From Mesorhizobium sangaii (lineage in GTDB: Bacteria > Pseudomonadota > Alphaproteobacteria > Rhizobiales > Rhizobiaceae), in the NCBI RefSeq assembly GCF_014207355.1, contig NZ_JACHEF010000001.1:558001-622000 (forward strand): a DNA stretch of 64,000 nt, read 5' to 3'. Below the pieces are notes generated by a model. It saw only the letters and a program-made list of their open reading frames with translations, did no database searches and was not told the origin of the DNA. The position numbers and the translations under genes are program-made. Below are positions 40,759-50,169 of the stretch, one piece after another. Position 1 is the first letter of the stretch. Each line of letters opens with the position of its first letter.

Positions 40759-42828
40759 TCAGCTCTCGTGAAAATGATTGTAGACCAGTTTCGCCACCTG
40801 TTCGGAAATGCCGTCGACTTTCCTTAGATCCTCGATGGCGGCACGGCTGACCGCCTTGGCGGTGCCGAAATGCATGAGCAGGGCGCGCTTGCGGCCCGGG
40901 CCGATGCCGCTGATCTCGTCGAGCGGGCTCTTGACCATCTCCTTCTTGCGGCGCGCACGGTGCGAACCGATGGCGAAACGGTGGACCTCGTCGCGCAGCC
41001 GCTGGACAAAGTAGAGGACGGGATCGCGAACCGGCAACGAAAACGAATCCCTGCCCCTGACGAAGAAACGCTCGCGGCCGGCATCGCGGTCCTGACCCTT
41101 GGCGATGCCGATGGCCACGACGCGGTCCTCGATGCCGAGATCCGAGAGGATCTTGCGCACCGCCGTCATCTGACCCTGGCCGCCGTCGATCAGGATGACG
41201 TCGGGCCAGGCCGGGAAACTGCCTGAGATGTCGTCTTCGATATCATCGGCCGCCTCGCCTGCTGCCGCATCGTCGGCCACGACGACATCGCCATGCTCCT
41301 TGAGCAGGCGCGAGAAGCGCCGCTCCATCACCTCGCGCATCATGCCGAAATCGTCGCCCGGCGTGATCTCGGTCGAGCGGATGTTGAACTTTCGATACTG
41401 GTTCTTGACGAAGCCTTCCGGCCCGGCGACGACCATGGCGCCGACGGCATTGGTGCCCATGATGTGCGAATTGTCGTAGACCTCGATGCGCACCAGAGGC
41501 TTGGGCAAGCCGAAGGTCTCGGCAAAACCGGCGAGCAGCCGGCCTTGCGTCGAGGTTTCGGCCAGCCTGCGGCCGAGCGCCTCACGGGCATTCTGCAGCG
41601 CGTTGTCGGTCAGGTCCTTCTTCTCGCCGCGCTGCGGCACCGAGATCGCGACCTTCCGGCCGGCGCGGGTTGAGAGCGCTTCGGCCAGCAGTTCCTGGTC
41701 CTCGACGGGGCGCGACAGAAGAATGGTGCGCGGCGTCGGCTTGTCGTCATAGAATTGCGCCAGGAAGGAGCCCAGCACTTCTGATCCCTCCAGCGCCGGA
41801 TCGGCCTTGGGGAAATAGGCGCGGTTGCCCCAGTTCTGGCCGGTGCGGAAGAAGAACACCTGGATGCAGACCTGGCCGCCTTCCTGATGGATGGCGAAGA
41901 CATCGGCTTCGTCGACGGTCGCCGGATTGATGCCCTGGTGGCTCTGCACATGCGACAGGGCCGCCAGCCGGTCGCGATAGATGGCGGCGCGCTCGAAATC
42001 GAGGTCTTCCGAGGCCTGTTGCATGGCGGCCGAGATTTCCGTCTTCACCTTCTGGCTGCGGCCAGACAAGAAATCCTTCGCCTCGCCGACCAACTCGGCA
42101 TAGTCCTCGTGCGAAACCTCTCCGGTGCAGGGGCCGGCGCAGCGCTTGATCTGGTAGAGCAGGCACGGCCGCGTCCGGTTCTCGTAGAAGGAGTTGGTGC
42201 AACTGCGCAGCAGGAAGGCGCGCTGCAGCGAATTGATGGTGCGGCCGACCGCGCCGGCGGAGGCAAAGGGGCCGAAATAGTCGCCTTTGCGCGAGCGCGC
42301 GCCGCGGTGCTTGTAGATGCCGGGCGAGACATGGTCGCCGGTCAGCAGGATATAGGGAAACGACTTGTCGTCGCGCATCAGAACATTGAATCGCGGCCGC
42401 AAGCGCTTGATAAGATTGGCTTCGAGCAGCAGCGCTTCGATCTCGGTGCGGGTGACGACGAACTCCATCGTCGAGGTCTCGCGAACCATGCGGCCGATGC
42501 GGCTGGTGTGGAACCTGCCTTGCGCGTAGTTGGTGACGCGCTTCTTCAGGCTGCGGGCCTTGCCGACATAAAGCACGTCGCCGGCCGCGTTCATCATGCG
42601 GTAGACGCCAGGCGCGTTGGGCAGCCGCTTGACCAGCGTCTGGATCACCTCGGCGCCGACCATGCCTTCAGCGTCGCCGGCATGCGGCGTCCAGTCGATT
42701 GCGGTGAAGGCTACGTCGGGCCCAGCGGGTTCGACGATCTCCTCCACCGCCTCGTCCTCAAGGTCGACTTCGGGAGGCATGTCTTCTGCGCCCCGGCCCG
42801 GCTTGCTTTTCTGATCCACGGGACTCAT
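40759..42828 (-). CDS. uvrC: Excinuclease ABC subunit C (UvrC)
   Basis: A 689-residue nucleotide-excision repair nuclease that cuts on both sides of a lesion bound by UvrAB. Domains: an N-terminal GIY-YIG nuclease ([20 protein letters not shown], near 70-90), a Cys-rich patch ([15 protein letters not shown]), a UVR helix (about 255-290), the RNase H-like nuclease ([18 protein letters not shown] and LIDGGQGQM), and a C-terminal helix-hairpin-helix pair ([16 protein letters not shown]). ATG at 42828 overlaps the SDR stop by four bases. The first 50 residues are an acidic extension. Three palindromic repeats lie right after its stop. Confidence 0.96.
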   Translation of the reverse strand: MSPVDQKSKPGRGAEDMPPEVDLEDEAVEEIVEPAGPDVAFTAIDWTPHAGDAEGMVGAEVIQTLVKRLPNAPGVYRMMNAAGDVLYVGKARSLKKRVTNYAQGRFHTSRIGRMVRETSTMEFVVTRTEIEALLLEANLIKRLRPRFNVLMRDDKSFPYILLTGDHVSPGIYKHRGARSRKGDYFGPFASAGAVGRTINSLQRAFLLRSCTNSFYENRTRPCLLYQIKRCAGPCTGEVSHEDYAELVGEAKDFLSGRSQKVKTEISAAMQQASEDLDFERAAIYRDRLAALSHVQSHQGINPATVDEADVFAIHQEGGQVCIQVFFFRTGQNWGNRAYFPKADPALEGSEVLGSFLAQFYDDKPTPRTILLSRPVEDQELLAEALSTRAGRKVAISVPQRGEKKDLTDNALQNAREALGRRLAETSTQGRLLAGFAETFGLPKPLVRIEVYDNSHIMGTNAVGAMVVAGPEGFVKNQYRKFNIRSTEITPGDDFGMMREVMERRFSRLLKEHGDVVVADDAAAGEAADDIEDDISGSFPAWPDVILIDGGQGQMTAVRKILSDLGIEDRVVAIGIAKGQDRDAGRERFFVRGRDSFSLPVRDPVLYFVQRLRDEVHRFAIGSHRARRKKEMVKSPLDEISGIGPGRKRALLMHFGTAKAVSRAAIEDLRKVDGISEQVAKLVYNHFHES

Positions 42829-43589
42829 TCCGCCATGCCTGTCACATCGGGCGTCTGCCATGCAAGATGCTGGCCGCCATCGAGCGCGATCATCTGCCCG
42901 GTCACAGAGCGCGCTTCCCAAAGATACCGGATGGTGGCCCCGAATTCCGGCAATTCCGGGCCGCGCTTGAGGATCAAACCCTCGACCTGTGCGGCAAAAT
43001 CGCTGTCGTCCTGGCGGGCATTCTTCAGGGTCGGCCCTGGGCCAATGGCATTCACCCGGATGCGGGGACCGAGCGCTTGCGCCATCATCTGCGTGGCCGT
43101 CCACAGCGTCGACTTGGACAGTGCGTAGGAGAAATAGCGCGGCGTCGGCCGCCAGACGCGCTGATCGATGATGTTGACGATCAGGCCCTCTTGTTCCTGC
43201 GGCAACGCCCGGGCGAAATTCTGCGCCAGCAGCGCCGGCGTCTTTACATGCACGGCAAAATGCCGATCCCAGGCCCGCCAGTCGAAGTCCAGCACAGAAT
43301 CGTCCTCGAACAGCGACGCATTGTTGACCAGCAGTGAGAGCGGTCCGAGCGCTGCTTCCGCCTGGCCTACAAGGTCACCGGCGGCGTCCATGTCGGCCAA
43401 GTCGGCGGCGACCACGGCGGCGCGGCCACCGCTCCGGTTGATCAGCCCGGCCATTGCATCCGCTTCGTCGCGCGACCGATTGCAGTGGATGGCGACGGCA
43501 AAACCATGGGCGGCGAGATCCTCGACGATCGCCCTGCCGATCCGTTTCGCCCCGCCCGTCACCAGCGCCGTGGCAGTGGCTATGCTCAT
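42825..43589 (-). CDS. Short-chain dehydrogenase/reductase (pteridine reductase-like)
   Basis: A 254-residue SDR. Cofactor site [19 protein letters not shown] motif in LLVNNASLF, catalytic YxxxK as YALSKSTL. The GGAKRIG form and the [15 protein letters not shown] segment are like folate/pteridine reductases (FolM, PTR1). It is translationally coupled to uvrC through a four-base overlap, a context common in rhizobia. Pteridine reduction would also fit the moaD/moaE neighbours. Confidence 0.88.
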   Translation of the reverse strand: MSIATATALVTGGAKRIGRAIVEDLAAHGFAVAIHCNRSRDEADAMAGLINRSGGRAAVVAADLADMDAAGDLVGQAEAALGPLSLLVNNASLFEDDSVLDFDWRAWDRHFAVHVKTPALLAQNFARALPQEQEGLIVNIIDQRVWRPTPRYFSYALSKSTLWTATQMMAQALGPRIRVNAIGPGPTLKNARQDDSDFAAQVEGLILKRGPELPEFGATIRYLWEARSVTGQMIALDGGQHLAWQTPDVTGMAE

Positions 43590-44001
43590 ATGGTGTCAAT
43601 CCTCAATTTCGGCCCGAAAACACGATGCCGGCGAAATATGGCCCCGCATGCGTTAAATGGCGTTCGCACCTTGGGCAGCATTGTGGCGAACCCACCGATT
43701 GGGCATTCCGACTCGTCCTGGGGTGGAGCAGCCCGACCGCAATATAGGACGCTGGACTCCTTGCACCAAGCGGTGTGCAGTGCAGCATGAGACAGCTCCT
43801 GCCATTTCGCTGTTGCGAAGATGCAACGTCAAGTTTCCGCCTCATTCGCGCCGGGGAATGACCCAAGTTCAGGTTCGCTTCAGCCGCATTTTGACACGAC
43901 ATTTGGAACCGACGAACGCCAGATCCGTTTCACCCCCCGGACGGGTCGATGGCGATCGTGAGAAACAAGCCTGTGTCCTGTGGCTTAAGGAGTAAAGAAC
44001 A
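43590..44001. other. Divergent promoter region upstream of an outer membrane protein
   Basis: About 410 bases with no coding signal. AAGGAG at 43987-43992 is the ribosome site of the outer membrane protein gene. A TTGACA lies at 43891-43896, but I see no good -10 at the right distance. No repeats noted. Confidence 0.5.
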
Positions 44002-44661
44002 ATGCAAGCCAATTTCAAATTCGCACGGCCGTTGGCCGTGGCGCTCGGGCTCTTCGCCCTCAGCGGAACCGCCTACGCCGCAGACGTCGTCCAGGAAGAG
44101 CCGCCGGCACCTGCCCCGGTTGCTGAATTGCCTGTGGCGTCCTGGGCCGGCCCCTATGCCGGTATCAATCTCGGCTATGGCTTTAGCGGCCGTACCAAAG
44201 AAAGGGATTTCGACGTTGAAACCGATACCAAGGGTTTCATCGGCAGTGTCTTCGGCGGCTACCAGTGGCAGCAGGAGAACTTCGTCTACGGTGCTGAAGC
44301 CGAACTCGGCTACAATGGCGTCAAGGGCGACGATAACGGCATCGACTCCAAGGCCGGCTTCGAAGGCTCGCTGCGTGCCCGTCTTGGCTATGCCGTGACC
44401 CCGGAAATCCTGCTCTACGGCACCGGCGGTCTCGCCGGCAGAAACCTGAAGGTGGAAGACACTGTCCTTGGCACCAGCGATAGCGCTACCATGCTCGGCT
44501 GGACCGCCGGTCTTGGCACCGACATCAAGCTGACCGACAACGTGTTCGGCCGCGTCGAGTATCGCTACACCGACTTTGGCAGCAAGGACTTCGGTGGTGG
44601 CATCGGCAGCGTCAAGGCAACCGACAACCGCGTCACCTTCGGCGTCGGTATGAAGTTCTAA
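44002..44661 (+). CDS. Outer membrane beta-barrel protein (Omp25/31, RopB type)
   Basis: A 219-residue porin-like protein. Signal peptide (1-26, ending AYA), a proline-rich stretch, then WAGPYAGINLGYGF, the start of the eight-strand barrel seen in Omp25/Omp31 of Brucella and RopB of Rhizobium. Repeating strands such as FVYGAEAELGYNGV and RVEYRYTDFGSKDF follow, and the C-terminal residue is Phe (GVGMKF), as barrel assembly requires. A terminator follows directly, so it is monocistronic. Strong ribosome site; probably abundant. Confidence 0.93.
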   Translation: MQANFKFARPLAVALGLFALSGTAYAADVVQEEPPAPAPVAELPVASWAGPYAGINLGYGFSGRTKERDFDVETDTKGFIGSVFGGYQWQQENFVYGAEAELGYNGVKGDDNGIDSKAGFEGSLRARLGYAVTPEILLYGTGGLAGRNLKVEDTVLGTSDSATMLGWTAGLGTDIKLTDNVFGRVEYRYTDFGSKDFGGGIGSVKATDNRVTFGVGMKF

Positions 44662-44681
44662 GTCGTTCAAGCCACGACACG

Positions 44682-44713
44682 AAAAAGCCGGGCCTCGCGC
44701 CCGGCTTTTTTTG
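44682..44713 (+). terminator. Rho-independent terminator after the outer membrane protein
   Basis: Stem AAAAAGCCGGGC with GCCCGGCTTTTTTT around a five-base loop, 20 bases after the stop codon. Confidence 0.94.
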
Positions 44714-44729
44714 TGTTCAATGGATCACT

Positions 44730-45326
44730 TCACCCGGGGATGCAGCCTTTCAACTCGGGAAATTTCTCATCGAAGCGCGCTGCCCAGCGCGTCAGCCGGG
44801 CGCGGCCCTTTTCCCACTTTCCGGCAAAGCGCAATGCGAGATAGCCAAGGCAGGCGCGCAACGCGATCTGCCCGGCGGTGATCTTCTTCGGCAGCTTTGG
44901 CGGGTTGGCGTTGAGCAGATCGAGTGCTGCCGTGATCTTCGCCCACTGCCGGTCGAGCCAGGGCTGGTAGACCATCTCTTCAGGTCGCGTCCGTCGTTCA
45001 TAGACCATCGACAGCGCGCAGTCGCAAATGCCGTCCGCCAACGCCTCCAGCACCTCCGCCTCGAGACGCTTGTCGGAGTTGCGCGGGAACAGTGCGTTTT
45101 TCGAAACACGGTTGAGGTGCTGGGTAATGGCGCGGCTGTCATGGATCGAGCGGCCGTCGTCGAGGATCAACACTGGAATCTTGCCGAGCGGGTTGGCCTC
45201 GATCAGCACCGCAGGTTTGTCCTCGGTCTTGACCGGCACCGCATCGATGGCGATGCCGGCATAGGCCGCGGCCATACGCACCTTGGAGCTGTAGGGAGAG
45301 GTTGAAGCGTAGAGCAGTCTGGGCAT
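44730..45326 (-). CDS. Glutathione S-transferase family protein
   Basis: A 198-residue GST. N-terminal domain begins RLLYASTSPYSSKVRMAAAYAGI, with the conserved Ser in SPYSSKVR, then NPLGKIPVLILDDGRSIHDSRAITQHL at the glutathione site. The C-terminal helical domain is intact. ATG at 45326 has AGGAA upstream; the long upstream frame is not coding. Role is general detoxification or unknown. Confidence 0.88.
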   Translation of the reverse strand: MPRLLYASTSPYSSKVRMAAAYAGIAIDAVPVKTEDKPAVLIEANPLGKIPVLILDDGRSIHDSRAITQHLNRVSKNALFPRNSDKRLEAEVLEALADGICDCALSMVYERRTRPEEMVYQPWLDRQWAKITAALDLLNANPPKLPKKITAGQIALRACLGYLALRFAGKWEKGRARLTRWAARFDEKFPELKGCIPG

Positions 45327-45774
45327 GATCGGGTTCCTGTTTGCCGGCCGGCACTTTTGACCGGGAGCGGCTGCCCGGCAATGGCCAGGCAACAAAAAAC
45401 CAACTGCCAGAAACCCGGTGATGGTTTCCTGCGATGACCATCGTGACCTGGCTACAGACGGATACGCGATCCACATCGAGCGAGAGAAGACCACAGCAGA
45501 GCGGTACATCCGATCTGCTTTTCAATCCTCTGCAACCCCGGCTTGGCGGCGGGGCATTCGTTTCATTGCCAGGTGTGAGAGAAGACCAAACCGCGCGAGC
45601 AAGCGAAGCAGCCTGTCCGGCGCTTCGCTTTGCTGCCCTGGCCCCCTTCGCCGACGGTCTTGCGCACGGCCCGAAAACCAGTTGCGGTTTCCGGAAGGAT
45701 CATGCGCCGATCGCAAGTGTCAGAGCGTTCTCCGCGCATCCAGCAGGACACGCAGTGCTCCAACCAGACCTGGT
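45327..45774. other. Intergenic region, nothing recognised
   Basis: About 450 bases between the GST start and the end of the H1-like gene, both on the minus strand. It must carry the GST promoter. I see no repeat, RNA gene or convincing open frame. Confidence 0.45.
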
Positions 45775-46227
45775 CTACTTCTTGGCCGGCGCCTTCGCCT
45801 TTGCCGGCGCTGCCTTGGCCTTGGGAGCCGCGGCTTTCTTCACGGCGGGCTTTGTCGCTGCCGCTGCCGCTTTCTTGGCCGGTGCTGCCTTGGCGGCGGG
45901 CTTGGCCGCGGCCTTCGCGGGCGCTGCCTTCTTGGCTGCGGGTTTCGCCGCCGCCTTGGCTGCCGGCTTCTTGGCCGGTGCTGCCTTGGCGACCGGCTTT
46001 GCCGCGGCCTTCGCCGGCGCTGCCTTCTTCACTGCCGGTTTTGCCACGGCCTTGGCCGCTGCCGGCTTCTTGGCCGGTGCTGCTTTTGCCTTTGCCGGTG
46101 CTGCCTTCGGCTTGGCTGCGGGTGCTGCTTTCTTCACTGCTGCCGCGACCTTGGCCGTTACTGCTTTCACAGGTGCTTTCTTTGCCGGTGTCTTGGATGC
46201 CGGCGCCTTAGACGACTGCTTCGCCAT
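45775..46227 (-). CDS. Histone H1-like Lys/Ala/Pro-rich protein
   Basis: A 150-residue protein made almost only of Ala, Lys, Pro and Val, with repeats such as KKAAPAKAAAKPAAK and APAKKPAA. It has no folded domain after the first ten residues. It looks like bacterial H1-like nucleoid proteins (HctB type), which bind DNA through the basic repeats. AAGGGG lies before the ATG. The repeats may vary in number between strains. Confidence 0.8.
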   Translation of the reverse strand: MAKQSSKAPASKTPAKKAPVKAVTAKVAAAVKKAAPAAKPKAAPAKAKAAPAKKPAAAKAVAKPAVKKAAPAKAAAKPVAKAAPAKKPAAKAAAKPAAKKAAPAKAAAKPAAKAAPAKKAAAAATKPAVKKAAAPKAKAAPAKAKAPAKK

Positions 46228-46806
46228 GTCATGCCCCTTGCGTTACGCCGACGGCCGTGAATGACCTCGACGGGCAATGCATATCTGACTCGCGGCTCTC
46301 TAGCCAGCGAAGCAATAGACTGATTTTCGCAGCTTAACTTTTGGTTACCAACGGCACACGATCATGCTGATCATCACAAAAATCCGCTGCTGATCTTCAA
46401 TCATTGCCAGCAATTCACCGCCGACATTCTCCACGCCCTGCTAGACCGATCGCGCGGCGAAGCTCCGAAGGTCAGCGAGCGGCTTTGTGCATTGATCTTC
46501 GGCCGCGAACATCATCACCTGCCGCTTGTTCGGAGTGATCATCTCGTGCAGGCGAACGATCTACACAGATCACGAGAGCAATGCGATGACCGATCGCTGC
46601 ATCACCTTGTCAAGCACGATCCCACCACGCTTGTAAGTGAGTTGACAGATAACTCTGGATCGCAGAGTATTCTGCATGAGATACGGGATTGCTTCGATGT
46701 CGATCGCACAAGAGCAGGCGGCGCTTTCCGGGATCGTCGGGACGGCGCGCCATGGCTTTGGCCGCGTCGATCGCAGCGCCTGGCTTGGCCGCACCGGAGC
46801 CGCTCG
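46228..46806. other. Intergenic region with a short inverted repeat
   Basis: About 580 bases between the H1-like gene and a small winged-helix regulator. The first part is richer in A and T. An open frame continues upstream of the regulator but has no motif. A six-base inverted repeat lies at 46652-46668. I see no RNA gene. Confidence 0.45.
46652..46668. promoter_or_regulatory. Inverted repeat upstream of a winged-helix regulator
   Basis: ACTCTG (46652-46657) and CAGAGT (46663-46668) with five bases between, just after a TTGACA (46642-46647). The spacing to a -10 box is not ideal, so the promoter is uncertain; the repeat could be an operator for the regulator at 46807. Confidence 0.35.
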
Positions 46807-47118
46807 ATGAGCGCCGACGAAATCATCCACCAGAGCACGCGGCTCAGGATCATGGCCACCCTGAACGCGCTGGAAAGGCGGGAAATGCTGGAGTTCACCC
46901 GGCTGAAGGCCATCGTTGGCGCCACCGACGGCAATCTCGGCGCGCATCTCGACACGTTGGCCAGGGCCGGTTACGTCGATATCGAAAAGCTGTTCGTCGG
47001 CCGCCGGCCGCAGACACGCATCAAGGCAACGACGAGCGGGCGGCGCTCGTTCCGCGGTCACGTCGCGTACCTGCGCAAGATCATCGATCGGGCCGAGGCG
47101 ACGCAGCGCAGAAAATAG
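46807..47118 (+). CDS. Winged-helix DNA-binding protein (HTH_34/MarR-like)
   Basis: A 103-residue regulator. It starts MSADEIIHQSTRLRIMATLNALE, then FTRLKAIVGATDGNLGAHLDTLARAGYVDIEK (the helix-turn-helix), and a basic wing with FVGRRPQTRIKATTSGRRSF. This is the short winged-helix form often called HTH_34, with no ligand domain. ATG at 46807 has GGAG eight bases upstream. It converges on a LysE-type exporter gene. Confidence 0.85.
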   Translation: MSADEIIHQSTRLRIMATLNALERREMLEFTRLKAIVGATDGNLGAHLDTLARAGYVDIEKLFVGRRPQTRIKATTSGRRSFRGHVAYLRKIIDRAEATQRRK

Positions 47119-47140
47119 CGCCGCGATTGCGCGACGTCTC

Positions 47141-47755
47141 TCAGCGCGTGGCGACCACGGCGAAGCCGGCGCCGATCATCGCACCGCCCGCCGCGCGGTT
47201 GACCCGGCGCACGATCTTCGGCGTGCGCAACAGGCTGCGGGCGCGGTGGGCCAGGATGACGTGGCCGCCGATCACCACGACCTCGACAACCAGGATCACC
47301 ATCGTCAGCACACCAAGATGACCAGCGTCGAGAGACGCGCCAACCACGCTCGGCAGCAGTGCCACGTAGAACAGCGGCATTTTCGGATTACCGAGGTTGA
47401 GCGCGATGCCCGTAGCGAAGATCGCCAGCAGCCCGCGCCGTCCAGAGATGGGTTGCAGTTCCGGCACCACCGGTACAGCGGTCCATAACCTGATGCCCAT
47501 CCAAATCAGATAGAGCGCTCCGCCATAACGAAGCACCGTCATGGCGATCGCCATCTTGGTGGCGATGAAAGACAGGCCGAAGACGGCGAGGACCAGGAAG
47601 ATGAGAATGCCGACCACCGTGCCTGCGCCATAGGCAATGCCCGATGCGGCACCGCTGGAAATCGTGCGGGCGACGATCGTCATGTTGTCCGGACCGGGAC
47701 TGGCCGCGAACACGAAGAAGGCAGCCGTGAAGGCAAGGATGGTGGCAAGGTCCAT
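47141..47755 (-). CDS. LysE/RhtB family amino acid exporter
   Basis: A 204-residue membrane protein with six helices. The N-terminal FAASPGPDNMTIVARTISSGAASGIAYGAG is the LysE/RhtB signature, and NPKMPLFYVALLPS lies in the middle. Exports amino acids or homoserine lactones. Its start is about 100 bases from the end of a DMT transporter gene on the same strand. Confidence 0.92.
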   Translation of the reverse strand: MDLATILAFTAAFFVFAASPGPDNMTIVARTISSGAASGIAYGAGTVVGILIFLVLAVFGLSFIATKMAIAMTVLRYGGALYLIWMGIRLWTAVPVVPELQPISGRRGLLAIFATGIALNLGNPKMPLFYVALLPSVVGASLDAGHLGVLTMVILVVEVVVIGGHVILAHRARSLLRTPKIVRRVNRAAGGAMIGAGFAVVATR

Positions 47756-47858
47756 GAGGACTCCCGAAAGTGAACTGTTGCTCTCGGGCGTTCAGACTAG
47801 CTGATTTGCCCATCGGCAACATCAGGAAATATCGAGCTCTGCGCGACGCGCATTTTCG

Positions 47859-48692
47859 TCATTGATAGCCGAGGCAGATGGCGCCGAGGGCGACGATGGC
47901 GCAGGCGCCGATCCGCCTCGGCGTCAGTATCTCGCCGAGAAACAGGCGTCCGATGAAAGCGGCGAAGACGACGCTGGTTTCGCGGATCGCAGTGATGGGA
48001 GCAGCCGGTCCGAGCGCGAAGGCCGCGACCACGACACCATAGGCCAAAAGCGCGAATAGGCCGCCCCCTAGCGCCTTCCAGGTTTCCGGCGCCCGCAGGT
48101 CGACGACGAGCCGGCCACGACAGGCAAGGAAGGTCGCCGGCAGCAATGCGCCATAGATCACGAGAACCCAGGCGGTGTAGGCGCCGGCATTTCCCGCCGC
48201 GCGAACACCGATCGCATCGACCGTCGCATAGGCAGCGATGATCGCTCCCGTTGCCAATGCATAGAGTATCGATGTCGTGGCGGCCCTGCCTCTCCCGAGC
48301 GAAAGGCCCATGATGCCCCCGGCGACCAGCGCGACGCCGAGGGTCTGCGGCTGGGTGAGCTGCTGGTTGGCCAGGAAGAAGCCGCCGAGCGCGACAAGCA
48401 GCGGCACGCTGCCGCGAACGATCGGATAGACCTGTCCCAGTTCGCCATATCTGTAGGCGGCCACAAGGAACACGCTGTAGCCGACCTGAAGGCAGGCCGA
48501 GAGCACGACATAGGGCCAGGCCGGTGCGGCCGGAAGGGCGAGGAAGATGGCGAAGGGGATGGCGAGCGCCGTACTGGAAAAACTCATGACGGTGACGGTC
48601 CACAACCTGTCGGCCCCGGTTCGCAGGAAGGCGTTCCAGGTGGCGTGCAAGATCGCGGCAAACAGCGCGAGCCCGATGACCAGCGGGCTCAT
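47859..48692 (-). CDS. EamA family transporter
   Basis: A 277-residue membrane protein with ten helices in two EamA repeats. Typical: LHATWNAFLRTG at the first helix, VYPIVRGSVPLLVALGGF at the end of the first repeat, and AAPITAIRETSVVFAAFIGRLFLGE in the second. It overlaps the TetR gene stop by four bases (ATGA), so both are one unit and the exporter is probably controlled by that regulator. Confidence 0.9.
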   Translation of the reverse strand: MSPLVIGLALFAAILHATWNAFLRTGADRLWTVTVMSFSSTALAIPFAIFLALPAAPAWPYVVLSACLQVGYSVFLVAAYRYGELGQVYPIVRGSVPLLVALGGFFLANQQLTQPQTLGVALVAGGIMGLSLGRGRAATTSILYALATGAIIAAYATVDAIGVRAAGNAGAYTAWVLVIYGALLPATFLACRGRLVVDLRAPETWKALGGGLFALLAYGVVVAAFALGPAAPITAIRETSVVFAAFIGRLFLGEILTPRRIGACAIVALGAICLGYQ

Positions 48693-49270
48693 CTCGGCCT
48701 GCGCGAAGCGGCGATGATGTCCAGGGCCGCCTTGCGGGCGTCGCGAATGGCGGTGTCCGCCTGCCCCATCTGCGCCAGCAGGGTCGCACCTTCGATCAGC
48801 ATCAGCAGGACCGCAGCCACGCTTTCGGCGCGGCCACGCGGCATTTCCTCTTCGAGGATCAACTGCATGCGCTTCTTGAGGCCGTTCTTCTGCCTGGCGA
48901 CAGCTTTGAACACCGGATGTTCCGGATCGCCGAACTCGGCCAGCGCATGCGCGAACAGGCAGCCATGAAAATCCGGGCTACGGAACCAGCGCTGGTGCCA
49001 GTCGAAGATCTTTGCAATTTTCTGCCCGGGCGTGGCGACCTCCTCGGCGAGGCGGTCCAACTGGCGGGCAAAACGCCTGGCGCGATAGTCGAGCACCTCG
49101 ACGATCAGTTCGTCCTTGCTGGGAAAGTGACGGTACATCGTCATCTTGGCCACATCGGCCTCGGCGATGATCCGGTCGATGCCGGTGGCATGGAAACCGG
49201 CGCGCTTGAACAGCCCGTAGGCCGTTTCAACGACGTGCTGGCGTTTGTCGGAAGCAGGCGACGACGTCAT
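48689..49270 (-). CDS. TetR/AcrR family transcriptional regulator
   Basis: A 193-residue regulator. HTH: KRQHVVETAYGLFKRAGFHATGIDRIIAEADVAKMTMYRHFPSKDEL-type pattern (about residues 8-55). The C-terminal domain has a FDWHQRWFRSPDFHGCLFAHALAEF segment, typical of a group of TetR proteins that sense small electrophiles. ATG at 49270. Coupled to the EamA gene. A short palindrome, ACAGGTCTGT at 49291-49300, lies just upstream and may be its operator. Confidence 0.92.
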   Translation of the reverse strand: MTSSPASDKRQHVVETAYGLFKRAGFHATGIDRIIAEADVAKMTMYRHFPSKDELIVEVLDYRARRFARQLDRLAEEVATPGQKIAKIFDWHQRWFRSPDFHGCLFAHALAEFGDPEHPVFKAVARQKNGLKKRMQLILEEEMPRGRAESVAAVLLMLIEGATLLAQMGQADTAIRDARKAALDIIAASRRPR

Positions 49271-49290
49271 GGCGCTTACCAAGTGGTGAA

Positions 49291-49300
49291 ACAGGTCTGT
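49291..49300. promoter_or_regulatory. Short palindrome upstream of a TetR gene
   Basis: ACAG-GT-CTGT, a ten-base palindrome 20 bases before the TetR start codon. It could be the operator, but it is short, and flanking bases are not symmetric. Confidence 0.3.
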
Positions 49301-49452
49301 CTCATATCTATGCGACGGATCGCCTCTCCTGTCAACACAGCACAAAAAAACGCCTGCAGCGGGTAGAGCCGCAGGCGCCAAAAGGAATCGGAAAGGAAAC
49401 CCGCGCTCGAGAGGTTCACCGTTTCACGGAAACGCCGAACCTCTCTACCTCT

Positions 49453-49530
49453 TTGTTTTGACGCAATTCCTAAGGGAAAGCGCTACGCGCTTTCCCGGGA
49501 AAACCGTGTCACACTTTTCCTGGAATTGCT
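49453..49530. repeat. Palindromic repeat element
   Basis: Outer arms GCAATTCC (49463-49470) and GGAATTGC (49522-49529), inner arms GGGAAAGCG (49474-49482) and CGCTTTCCC (49488-49496). It is a class of element I recall as common in Mesorhizobium. It ends directly at the stop codon of the next minus-strand gene. Confidence 0.85.
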
Positions 49531-49983
49531 CTAGCGCAGGATGCGGCAGCGGCCGTTGTAGACCATCCAGCGGTCGAAGCCCGAGACGCAGAATTCGACA
49601 TTGTCGCCGATCGAGGCGAAGCCCTGGCCTTCCTCGATCAGGTACCAGATCGTGCGATCGCGGCCGTCGGACAGGCTGACGGTGGCGCCGCAATAGCGGC
49701 GGCCGATCGGCCAGGTCTCGTTAGCCGCCAGATAACGATGCTGGTGGATGCGCCGGAAATCGGTGATCTGCACGTTGGGCAGATGCGGCACGTGATGCAC
49801 CTGATGGGAAAAGCGGCTGGTGATCTTGTTCAACACCCAGGCTTCGCCACAGACGCCGCCATCGTCGTCGGAATAGACGCCAAGGTCGGCCGCCTGCACG
49901 GCTTGGGTAACGCCGAGAGGCACGGCAAGCGGAGTGCAGAGCGAAATCAGGGCAGCAAGTGCGGATTTGGCGAAGCGAGTCAT
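49531..49983 (-). CDS. Exported hypothetical protein with conserved Cys
   Basis: A 150-residue protein with a signal peptide (about 1-31, ending QAA). The mature part has four Cys (GVCGEAW, RYCGATV, EFCVSGF, GRCRIL), likely two disulfides, plus a His-rich patch HQVHHVPHLP. The pattern suggests a small periplasmic or secreted domain. I do not recognise the family. Its end lies in a palindromic repeat. Confidence 0.75.
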   Translation of the reverse strand: MTRFAKSALAALISLCTPLAVPLGVTQAVQAADLGVYSDDDGGVCGEAWVLNKITSRFSHQVHHVPHLPNVQITDFRRIHQHRYLAANETWPIGRRYCGATVSLSDGRDRTIWYLIEEGQGFASIGDNVEFCVSGFDRWMVYNGRCRILR

Positions 49984-50169
49984 GGCAGCCTCTCAAGGTC
50001 GATTGCGCGCACTCTGCGGATTCGCTTGGCGGCGGTCAAGCGGTTGCGGAAACAATGGTTTCCCAGTTCGGAACGGCGTTGGCCAAAGCCGGACCTTGCA
50101 TGGAAACCGGAATGGCTCCGGGCACGTGGAGACCCGGACGCAAAAGAGAGCTCGAGCCCCCGCGCCTCT

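Noticed and set aside
46492..46806. Upstream extension of the winged-helix regulator
   Set aside because: The frame is open but has no family sequence, and ATG 46807 has a good ribosome site.
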